64,000 nt of DNA from Planctomycetota bacterium (GTDB lineage Bacteria > Planctomycetota > UBA8742 > UBA2392). Location: positions 16,433-80,432 of the forward strand of contig JAJVIO010000035.1 of assembly GCA_022071975.1 (NCBI GenBank). The letters are read 5' to 3'. Of this stretch, positions 44,712 through 52,262 are shown piece by piece. Positions within the stretch are counted from its first letter, which is position 1, and each line of letters starts with the position of its first letter. The notes beneath the pieces are model-generated. The model had not been told where the DNA came from. It was given only the letters and a program-made list of their open reading frames with translations, and ran no database searches. Position numbers and translations under genes: made by a program.

Positions 44712-45584
44712 TTACAGGCCGCGGGCCCACTCCGGGCGCAGGGGGATTTCGCCGCTGAGGGCCGCGTCCAGCACCTGCACGATGCGTTCGCGGTCGCGGG
44801 GCAGGCGTCCGGCCAGCGGCAGGTAGTTGCTGGCGTGGTTGCTGCGGAAGATGGCGTCTGTCGGGCGGGCGAGGTCCACAAACGTGCGCAGCTCGCGCAG
44901 CAGGCCCATGATGTCGGGCAGCTCGAAGCGCCCAGTCTCCTCCAGCTTCGCGATCGGCGTGCCGGGCACCACGGTCAGCGTCAGGCACGACACAAAACGC
45001 GGGTCCATGGCGCTCGCCAGCCTGGCCGATGCCTCCGTGTGCTCGGCACTGCGCTCAGTACCGCCGGCGCCCAGCAGGAAAATGGCCGACAGCTTGATGT
45101 CGGCCGCGTGGGCCTTCTGCGCAGCCGTTACGTGCTCGGCGAAGTTCGCGCCCTTGGCGATGCGCTTGAGGGTGACGTCGTCACCGGATTCGGGCCCTAT
45201 ATATAGAAGAGACAGGCCCCACTCGCGCAGTTGCCTGAGCTCGGCCTCGCTCTTTTCGTTCAGGTTGCGGGCAGTGGCATAGGCGCTGACGCGGCGCAGG
45301 CGCGGGAACTGTTCGCGGCAGGCGCGCAAAATCGGCTCCCATTCATCCAGCGTCATCACCAGCGCGTCGCCGTCGGCCACGAACACCTTGTCGATCCGCT
45401 CGCCGTATGCGCTTGCCGCCATGGCGATGTCTTCCAGCGTCTCGGCCTGCGCGCGCACGCGGAACTTCTTGTCGCGGTACATGTCGCAGTAGGTGCAATG
45501 GTTCCAGCTGCAGCCGACGGTGGCCTGCAGGATGTAGCTGTTTGCCTCGCTGGGCGGGCGGTAGATGCTGCCTTCGTAGCGCAT
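44712..45584 (-). CDS. Radical SAM protein with CX4CX2C cluster motif
   Basis: 290 aa from ATG 45584. The iron-sulfur cysteines are C25, C30 and C33 in GCSWNHCTYC, a CX4CX2C spacing rather than the usual CX3CX2C. That spacing is found in an uncharacterised radical SAM group with TVGC-[ST]-x3-C-T-[FY]-C-x-MY. SAM-binding GGDAL-type and SAYAT motifs follow. The chemistry is unknown. It is divergently transcribed from the ClpB-like trio with starts within about 60 bp, so the two may share a regulatory region. Confidence 0.85.
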   Translation of the reverse strand: MRYEGSIYRPPSEANSYILQATVGCSWNHCTYCDMYRDKKFRVRAQAETLEDIAMAASAYGERIDKVFVADGDALVMTLDEWEPILRACREQFPRLRRVSAYATARNLNEKSEAELRQLREWGLSLLYIGPESGDDVTLKRIAKGANFAEHVTAAQKAHAADIKLSAIFLLGAGGTERSAEHTEASARLASAMDPRFVSCLTLTVVPGTPIAKLEETGRFELPDIMGLLRELRTFVDLARPTDAIFRSNHASNYLPLAGRLPRDRERIVQVLDAALSGEIPLRPEWARGL

Positions 45585-45599
45585 GGCCGCATCATCCAC

Positions 45600-45605
45600 T
45601 ATGAT
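45600..45605 (+). promoter_or_regulatory. Possible -10 element (TATGAT)
   Basis: TATGAT lies in the intergenic gap between the radical SAM and ClpB-like genes. If used, transcription would start near 45612 and the coding start would be GTG 45640. No good -35 is visible. Confidence 0.3.
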
Positions 45606-48600
45606 GCGCGCCCCATGCAACCCTGAGACGTTACGCGCCGTGACCGAACGCCGCCTGCAACTTCACACGCTGATCCAGGCGTTCGAGAACGACAGCGTGC
45701 TCGCAGAGGCGCTGCATTACCCCGAAATCTCGCGGTTTGAGGCCACGCCGGCCAAGGCGCGCCGCGCCGTGCTGACCAACGCGCGCGGCCTGGCCGAGCG
45801 CAGCCCGCTGCTGGAGCTGTTCCGGCGCTGCTCGCCCTCAACGCCCGTGGCCCGCGAGTTCCGCGTTACCCTGCCGCCCCCGCGCGAGTTGCCGCTCTGG
45901 AGTGAGCCCCTTGAGCTCAGCTTCCACGCGGCCGTCTTCGAGTTCCCCGGCGAGGCCTGGGCCGCGTATTTCCCGGCGCTGCAGGTCGAAGTGATTGCGC
46001 CCGACGAGGCCGAGCTGAACCGCCGCGTGCCCGACGAGCTCAGGCTCGCGCTGCACCGCACACGCGCCGACGCCACGCTCTGGAACCTGGCGGCTCTGCA
46101 GCGCAGCCAGTCGCTCAGCATCGAAAGCGCAAAATTCACGGCCGACATCCCCACGCCCAAGGACCTGGCGATGCGCGAGGCGCGCGCGCCCAAGGAGCCC
46201 TCGGTGCTGGAGAACGTGGCCGTGGACCTCACCCAGCAGAAGCTGCAACAGGCCCACGAGTACGAGGCACACGCGCGCCGCCTGGCTGAAGCGCTGTCTG
46301 AGCCCGGCCCGCAGAGCGTGCTGCTGGTGGGCCCCAGCGGTGTGGGCAAGACGGCCGTGTTCCATGAGCTGGTGCGCATGCGCCAGCATTACAGGTTCGG
46401 GCGCACGCCCTTCTGGGCGACCAGCGGCTCAAGGCTGGTGGCGGGCATGTCGGGCTTTGGCATGTGGCAGGAGCGCTGCGATAAGTTGCGCAAGGAAGCT
46501 TCTCGCACACGCGCCATCCTGCACCTCGGCAACCTGGTCGAGCTCATGGAAGTGGGCAAGGGCGTGATGATCCAGCAGGGTATCGCCGGCTTCCTGCGCC
46601 CCTTCATCGCGCGCGGCGAGCTGCTGTGCGTGGTGGAGTGCACGCCCGAGCAACTGCCCATCATTGAACGCCAGGACCCCCACCTGCTGGGTGTCTTCCA
46701 CAAGCTGGAAATCACCGAGCCTGAGCCCGACACCGCGGCCGCCATCCTGCTTTCCGTGGCGCACGAAATCTCGCAGGCCAAGGGGCGCGAGCTGATCGAG
46801 CTGCACACGCTCGAGACCATCGACCGCCTGCACCGCCGCTACGCCACCTACTCGGCCTACCCCGGCCGGCCGTTGCGTTTTCTGCGCAACCTGCTGGCCG
46901 ACCGCGAGCAGCCCGCCACGGACGCCGACGTCTACGCCGCCTTTTCGCGCGAGACCGGCCTGCCGCGCCTGATGCTGGACAGCGCCTTGCCCATGCAACC
47001 GGGGCCCGTGCAGCAGTTCTTCACTGAGCGCATCATCGGCCAGCCGGGCGCCATCGGGCTGGTCACCGACCTGCTCGCCACGGTCAAGGCCGGCCTGTCG
47101 CGCCCGCGCAAGCCCCTGGCCAGCCTGCTGTTCGTCGGCCCCACCGGCGTGGGCAAAACCGAGACCAGCAAGGCGCTGGCCGAGTTTCTGTTCAATGACC
47201 GGCGCCGCATCACCCGCTTCGACATGAGCGAGTACGCCAGCCCGGCCGCCGTGCAGCGGCTGATCGGCGGCGCATTCGGCGAAGAAGGCCTGCTGACCGC
47301 GCGCGTGCGCGAACAGCCGTTCGCCGTGCTGCTGTTCGACGAGTTCGAGAAGGCCCACCCGCTGTTCTTCGACCTGCTGCTGCAGGTGCTGGGCGAGGCG
47401 CGCCTTACGGACGCCGCCGGGCGCCTGGCCGACTTCAGCAACGCCGTGGTGATCATGACCAGCAACCTCGGCGCAGAGGGCTTCATGCAGGGCGCCATCG
47501 GCTTCGGCAAAAACGCGGCCGACGCCGCCGGCCACTTCACCCGCGCTCTGCGCGATTTCGTGAGGCCGGAGTTGCTGAACCGCATCGACCGCGTCGTGCC
47601 GTTCCTGCCGCTGGATGAAACCTCGGTGCTGCGGATCGTGCGGCGCGAAGTCGAGCTGCTGAAGCAGCGCCCCGGCCTGCGCGACACCGGCACGCGCCTC
47701 GAGGTCGGCGACGACGCCCTGCAACTGGTGGCGCGCAAGGCCTATCAGCCCGCGCTGGGGGCGCGGCCGCTGAAGCGCGAGATCGAAAGCGGCCTGCTGG
47801 TGCCGCTGGCGGAGGCGCTCAACACCCAGCCCACCGAGTACGCGCTGAGCGCCGTGGTGGCGGCCGGCGACAAGAAGCTGGAGCTGGCAACCGCGCCGCT
47901 GACCGGCGCGGATTCACGCCCGCAGGCGCGCTCGTTCGCGGAGGCCTGGCTGGCGGGCCTGCGCCAGGACGTCACGCAGCTGCGCCGCAAGCTGCAAACC
48001 GCGCTGGTTTCGCCGGCCGCGCTGCGCCTGCGCAACGAGATCTACCGGCTCAACCGCACGCTCGAAATGGAGAAGCGCCGCCGCCGAAAGAAGCCGGACC
48101 AGCCCATACCCGCCAAGGTGTTCGAGACCGAGCAGCGGCTGGCCAAGGTGCGCGAGGTGCTGCACGCTTTTGAGGCGTGCATGGAAGCCGCCGTCGCCGC
48201 CGAGGATCGGCTGGCGCTGGCGTCATTGGGCGGCGCGCGCACGCAGGAACAGCCCGCCCGCGCGGAAGTCGAGAGCTGCAAGGTCGCGTGGTCGAGCGCC
48301 CTGCGGGCGCTGATGCGCCTCGACGGCGGGGGCGCGAACCTGGCCAGCCTGTGGGTCTACTCGCACCACAACGAGCTGATGTTCGAGCTGGCATCGGCAT
48401 ACCACGCCTGGGCGGTCGCGAGCGGCATGCAGGTCGAAGTGCTGTGGGCCACCCGCGAGTTCAGCCAAGCCGAGCAGCGCGAGCTGCAACGGCGCGCTGA
48501 CTTTGACGGCCGCGCGTCTGAAGCTCCGCGCCACGCGGTGACGCTGCAGGCCCACGGCACTGAAGAGCAGCGCCCGCTGCTGTTCCCGCCCGCGGACATC

Positions 48601-48969
48601 GAGAACTTCCTTGCCAATCCTCGTGAGGAGACCGGCGCGATCGTGCTGGAGCTGCGGGGCGACGATGCCGCGCTGATGCTGCGGCTTGAGGCCGGGACGC
48701 ACCGCTTCCGGTTCGACAGCGAATCGGAGCCGATCAACGTGGAAGTCGGCTGCCACGCGCAATCCGCCTGGCGCGCGAAGTTCCCGCTGCCGCGCGGCAT
48801 GGCGAGCGCCGAGCCCGTACGCCGCCGCTACGACATGGCGCAGCACCAGGCCAAGGACGAGCGCCTGGAAGAAATCCTCGCCTGGACCGGCAGCCGCATC
48901 GACGCCGTGCTGGCGCGCTGCATCAAGGCGGGCTTCGAGCTCGAGCTGGAAAAGCAGGTGGGCCTGTGA
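45601..48969 (+). CDS. Double-AAA+ ClpB-like ATPase with C-terminal release-factor-like extension (trio, gene 1)
   Basis: About 1122 aa from ATG 45601; ATG 45583, ATG 45604 and GTG 45640 are alternative starts. An N-terminal ~190-residue domain precedes NBD1: Walker A GPSGVGKT at 244-251, but the Walker B region reads LHLGNLVEL with no D-E pair. NBD2 is canonical: GPTGVGKT at 513-520, LLFDEFEK near 577, sensor MTSNLG, arginine finger RPELLNRID and sensor 2 GARPLKREIE. The C-terminal 300 residues contain a coiled region (LRNEIYRLNRTLEMEKRR) and a domain ending LRLEAGTHRFRF that resembles the PCRF domain of peptide chain release factors. It lacks the ClpB N-terminal Clp repeats and any ClpP-docking loop. 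It is the first of three genes with 4-nt overlaps. Confidence 0.88.
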   Translation: MMRAPCNPETLRAVTERRLQLHTLIQAFENDSVLAEALHYPEISRFEATPAKARRAVLTNARGLAERSPLLELFRRCSPSTPVAREFRVTLPPPRELPLWSEPLELSFHAAVFEFPGEAWAAYFPALQVEVIAPDEAELNRRVPDELRLALHRTRADATLWNLAALQRSQSLSIESAKFTADIPTPKDLAMREARAPKEPSVLENVAVDLTQQKLQQAHEYEAHARRLAEALSEPGPQSVLLVGPSGVGKTAVFHELVRMRQHYRFGRTPFWATSGSRLVAGMSGFGMWQERCDKLRKEASRTRAILHLGNLVELMEVGKGVMIQQGIAGFLRPFIARGELLCVVECTPEQLPIIERQDPHLLGVFHKLEITEPEPDTAAAILLSVAHEISQAKGRELIELHTLETIDRLHRRYATYSAYPGRPLRFLRNLLADREQPATDADVYAAFSRETGLPRLMLDSALPMQPGPVQQFFTERIIGQPGAIGLVTDLLATVKAGLSRPRKPLASLLFVGPTGVGKTETSKALAEFLFNDRRRITRFDMSEYASPAAVQRLIGGAFGEEGLLTARVREQPFAVLLFDEFEKAHPLFFDLLLQVLGEARLTDAAGRLADFSNAVVIMTSNLGAEGFMQGAIGFGKNAADAAGHFTRALRDFVRPELLNRIDRVVPFLPLDETSVLRIVRREVELLKQRPGLRDTGTRLEVGDDALQLVARKAYQPALGARPLKREIESGLLVPLAEALNTQPTEYALSAVVAAGDKKLELATAPLTGADSRPQARSFAEAWLAGLRQDVTQLRRKLQTALVSPAALRLRNEIYRLNRTLEMEKRRRRKKPDQPIPAKVFETEQRLAKVREVLHAFEACMEAAVAAEDRLALASLGGARTQEQPARAEVESCKVAWSSALRALMRLDGGGANLASLWVYSHHNELMFELASAYHAWAVASGMQVEVLWATREFSQAEQRELQRRADFDGRASEAPRHAVTLQAHGTEEQRPLLFPPADIENFLANPREETGAIVLELRGDDAALMLRLEAGTHRFRFDSESEPINVEVGCHAQSAWRAKFPLPRGMASAEPVRRRYDMAQHQAKDERLEEILAWTGSRIDAVLARCIKAGFELELEKQVGL

Positions 48970-51900
48970 AGCTGACCATCCCGCTCTACCAGGAGAAGTT
49001 CAGCCACGAAGGCCGCGACGTCTTCTTCGTGCGCCCGCTGTTCTACTGCGACGTGGAAGCCCTGCGCCCCGAGCTGCGCCGCGCCACCGACTCCGTGCGC
49101 ACCGCCCTGCGCAAGCTGCTGCAGAAGCTGTCTGAAGAAGCGCGCCACGACGCGCTGGCCTGGCACGCCCAGTGCCCCGAGGTCAGCGAGCAGCACGTCA
49201 GCCTGCGCCTGCAGCTCAAGCGCCGCAGCGTGGAGACGCGCTTCCTGTTCGCCGTTTACCAGCAGGGTGAGCAGCGCATAGCCTTCACGCCGCGCCTGCC
49301 GGCGCTGGCCTTCACGCTGGCCCGCGGCGAAAGCCTGGAAACCCGCGCCGAGCAGGTGCTCACCGCCCACTACCGCAAGCTCGAGCGCGAGCACGGCGAG
49401 GTGGACCCCGCCCTCGACGCCATGCGCGGCACGGCCTGGATCTCGCACCTCGACATCGATCTCGCCATCGAGGCCACCCACGTGCCGCCGCGCAAGAAAG
49501 ACCGCGCCGAGATCGGCAGCTTCGAGCAGATGCGCGGCGCCGATGAACTGCAGCGCGTGGGCCGCCAGCTCAACGCCCTCTACCCCGACGACCTCGAGCG
49601 CGCCGTGCGCCGCGAAGAGCCCGTGGCCGAGCTGCTGCGCCTGCTCGAGCACCCAGACAAGCGCCCGCTGCTGCTGCTCGGCCGTTCCGGCGCAGGCAAG
49701 ACCGCCCTGGTGCATGAGGCCGTGCGCCGCCGCATCGAGGCCAGGGGCGAAGACGGCCAGGGCGCGCGCGGCCAGGTGTGGCTGCTTTCGCCGCAGCGGC
49801 TGATCTCGGGCATGAGCTTCGTGGGCCAGTGGGAGAACCGCGTGCACGCGATTCTCGCCGAGTGCAAGCGCCGCGGCCACGTGCTGTATTTTGACGATTT
49901 CATCGGCCTGTTCCGGGCCGGCATTTCCGCCAGCAGCAAGGTCAGCGCCGCGCAGGTGCTGAAGCCGCACATCGAAAAGCACGAAGTGCGCCTGCTGGTG
50001 GAAATGACGCCCGACCAGTTCCGCGTGCTGAACGAGCTGGATCGCGGCTTCGCCGACCTGTTCCACGTGCTGCGCCTCGACGAGCCCGCCGAAGAAGAAA
50101 ACCTGCGCATCCTGCTGCACGTGCAGCGCGAGCTGGAGGCCCGCCACCCGTGCCGCTTCAGCCACGACGTGCTGCCCACGGCGCTGGACCTGATGCAGCG
50201 CTACCAGCGCGAGGTCGCCATGCCGGGCAAGGTCGCCGGCTTCCTGCAGCAGCTGGCGGTCAAGCACCGCAACGGGGCGATCCACCGCTTCCAGGCGCTC
50301 AGTGAGTTCGAAGCCCGCAGCGGCCTGCGCGTGATGTTCCTGGATGCCAACTCGCGCCTGTCGCGCGACATGGTCACCTACGGCCTGCGCGAGCGCGTAA
50401 TCGGCCAGGACGCCGCTGTGGAAGCCCTGGCCGACGTGGTGGCCGTGGCCAAGGCGCGGCTGAACGATCCCGAGCGGCCGTTGGGTTCGCTGCTGTTTCT
50501 CGGCCCTACGGGCGTGGGCAAAACCGAAACCGCCAAGGCGCTGGCCCACTGGCTGTACGGCGACGCCTCGCGCCTGCTGCGTTTCGACATGAACGAGTTC
50601 GTGGACGGCGCCTCGGTCGCGCGCCTGGTCGGCACGCTCAGCGAGCCCGAGGGCCTGCTCACCAGCGCCGTGCGCCGCCAGCCCTTCGCCACGATCTTGC
50701 TCGACGAAATCGAGAAGGCCCACCCGGCCGCCTTTGACGTGCTGCTGCAGGTGCTGGGCGAAGGCCGCCTCACCGACGCGCTGGGTCGCACGGCCGACTT
50801 CACCAACTGCGTGATCATCATGACCAGCAACCTCGGCGTGCGTGAAGCCCAGGGCGGCCTCGGGCTCGGCGGCCACGAGCAGCGCGGCGACGAGGCCTAC
50901 GTGCAGGCGGCGCGGCGCTTCTTCCGGCCGGAGTTCTTCAACCGCATCGACCGCATCGTGCCCTTCCAGCGCCTGCAGCGCCCGCAGATCGAGCGCATCG
51001 CGCAGCTGCTGCTGCGCGAGGTGTTCACGCGCGAGGGGCTTGCGCGGCGGCGCTGCGTGCTGCAGGTGGACGCGCTGGCCATGGAGCGCGTGGTGGACAA
51101 GGGCTTCCACCCGGCCCTGGGCGCGCGCGCCATCAAGCGCGAGATCGAGCGGCAGCTCACGCGCCCGCTGTCGGCGCGGCTCAGCGAGTTGAACCCGGAG
51201 GTGCCCACCATCGTGCACCTGATGGCGCGCGGTGACGATATCGACGTCGGGCTGATCCCGATGCAACCCGCGCAACCGGCGCAAACCGTCAACCTGGACG
51301 ACCCGGACGCCGTGGTGGCTCGCATCGACGACGTGCTGAACCGCGCCGAAGACCAGCTGCACGCCCTGCAGCCGCAGGGCGCGATCCCGGTCGAGGCCGT
51401 CACGCCCGAGCTGCGCCGCTACTTCGCCCTGCGCGAGCAGCTGCAGTACCTGGACGACGCCGTCGAGCGCTTCCTTGATTGGCGCGAGCGCGAGGCTCTG
51501 CGCCCGGCCCCCGTTGAGGCCAGCGCCAGCGCGCTCAGCGAAGAGCGTCCGCGCCGCTCGCAGCTTTCCGAGGCCCTGCCGGTCGGGCCCACGGCGTGGC
51601 TGGAGCTGCGCACACCCAACGAGCTGGCGGCCTGGCTGGCCCAGCGCGCCGAAGAGCAGGGCGAAAGCGAACTTCACGGCCGTCTGCGCCGCCTGCTGGC
51701 GTCGGCCTGCCTGCTCAACCTGATGGTCGAGCGCCCGCCCGTTGAGGACGAACGCGCCCTGCTGATCGTGCGCACTGTGGACGGCAGCATGGCCAGCATC
51801 CCCGAGATGCTGGCGGAGACCTTCGGCGCCCTGATGCGCCACCGCTTCGACCTCGGCGCCAGCGAGCTGAAGCTGAAGCAGCCGGGCGCCGCGGGCTGCG

Positions 51901-52262
51901 TGGTCTCGGGCTACCTGGCCCATGCGCTGTGCGGCGCGCTCGCCGGCCTGCACCTGTGGTGCTGGGACGGCGGCCTGCTGCCCCTGCAGGTGATCGCACT
52001 GCCGCTACAGCAAGGCGCCGACCCGGCCGAAGTCGCGGCCGGCGTTGACGCGCAGCGCCGCGCCTGGGCCGAGGCCGTGGCGAAGGGCGAAGCGGGCGCC
52101 GACGACGACCCGCTGCCCCACGGTCCGGTAGTGCAGCAGCACTACACCAACGGCAGCACGCTCGACCTGCGCGCCGGCCAGGTCTCCCGCGAGCGTCCGT
52201 CGCTGAGCCTGCTGGCGAGTTGGCTGCTGGGCGGCTTCAAGCTGCCGGAGGTGCAGCCATGA
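48966..52262 (+). CDS. Double-AAA+ ClpB-like ATPase (trio, gene 2)
   Basis: 1098 aa from GTG 48966, which overlaps the previous stop by 4 nt. The N-terminal domain (1-215) is followed by NBD1 with Walker A GRSGAGKT at 239-246 and a Walker B reading LYFDDF, so the catalytic glutamate is changed to aspartate. NBD2 is intact: GPTGVGKT at 513-520, LLDEIEK near 578, MTSNLG, RPEFFNRID and GARAIKREIE. The C-terminal ~330 residues form a separate domain (LRRYFALREQLQYLDDAVERF then LLIVRTVDGSMASIPEMLAETFGALMRH) that is placed like the C-terminal domain of gene 1. Its role may be to remodel or unfold a target together with genes 1 and 3. Confidence 0.88.
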   Translation: MKLTIPLYQEKFSHEGRDVFFVRPLFYCDVEALRPELRRATDSVRTALRKLLQKLSEEARHDALAWHAQCPEVSEQHVSLRLQLKRRSVETRFLFAVYQQGEQRIAFTPRLPALAFTLARGESLETRAEQVLTAHYRKLEREHGEVDPALDAMRGTAWISHLDIDLAIEATHVPPRKKDRAEIGSFEQMRGADELQRVGRQLNALYPDDLERAVRREEPVAELLRLLEHPDKRPLLLLGRSGAGKTALVHEAVRRRIEARGEDGQGARGQVWLLSPQRLISGMSFVGQWENRVHAILAECKRRGHVLYFDDFIGLFRAGISASSKVSAAQVLKPHIEKHEVRLLVEMTPDQFRVLNELDRGFADLFHVLRLDEPAEEENLRILLHVQRELEARHPCRFSHDVLPTALDLMQRYQREVAMPGKVAGFLQQLAVKHRNGAIHRFQALSEFEARSGLRVMFLDANSRLSRDMVTYGLRERVIGQDAAVEALADVVAVAKARLNDPERPLGSLLFLGPTGVGKTETAKALAHWLYGDASRLLRFDMNEFVDGASVARLVGTLSEPEGLLTSAVRRQPFATILLDEIEKAHPAAFDVLLQVLGEGRLTDALGRTADFTNCVIIMTSNLGVREAQGGLGLGGHEQRGDEAYVQAARRFFRPEFFNRIDRIVPFQRLQRPQIERIAQLLLREVFTREGLARRRCVLQVDALAMERVVDKGFHPALGARAIKREIERQLTRPLSARLSELNPEVPTIVHLMARGDDIDVGLIPMQPAQPAQTVNLDDPDAVVARIDDVLNRAEDQLHALQPQGAIPVEAVTPELRRYFALREQLQYLDDAVERFLDWREREALRPAPVEASASALSEERPRRSQLSEALPVGPTAWLELRTPNELAAWLAQRAEEQGESELHGRLRRLLASACLLNLMVERPPVEDERALLIVRTVDGSMASIPEMLAETFGALMRHRFDLGASELKLKQPGAAGCVVSGYLAHALCGALAGLHLWCWDGGLLPLQVIALPLQQGADPAEVAAGVDAQRRAWAEAVAKGEAGADDDPLPHGPVVQQHYTNGSTLDLRAGQVSRERPSLSLLASWLLGGFKLPEVQP

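Noticed and set aside
45583..45600. ATG 45583 as start of the first ClpB-like gene
   Set aside because: It overlaps the start codon of the divergent radical SAM gene and has no ribosome site; later starts are more likely.
48828..51953. 1041-codon minus-strand frame across the second ClpB-like gene
   Set aside because: Antisense shadow; composition is His/Gln/Val/Leu-rich without domains.
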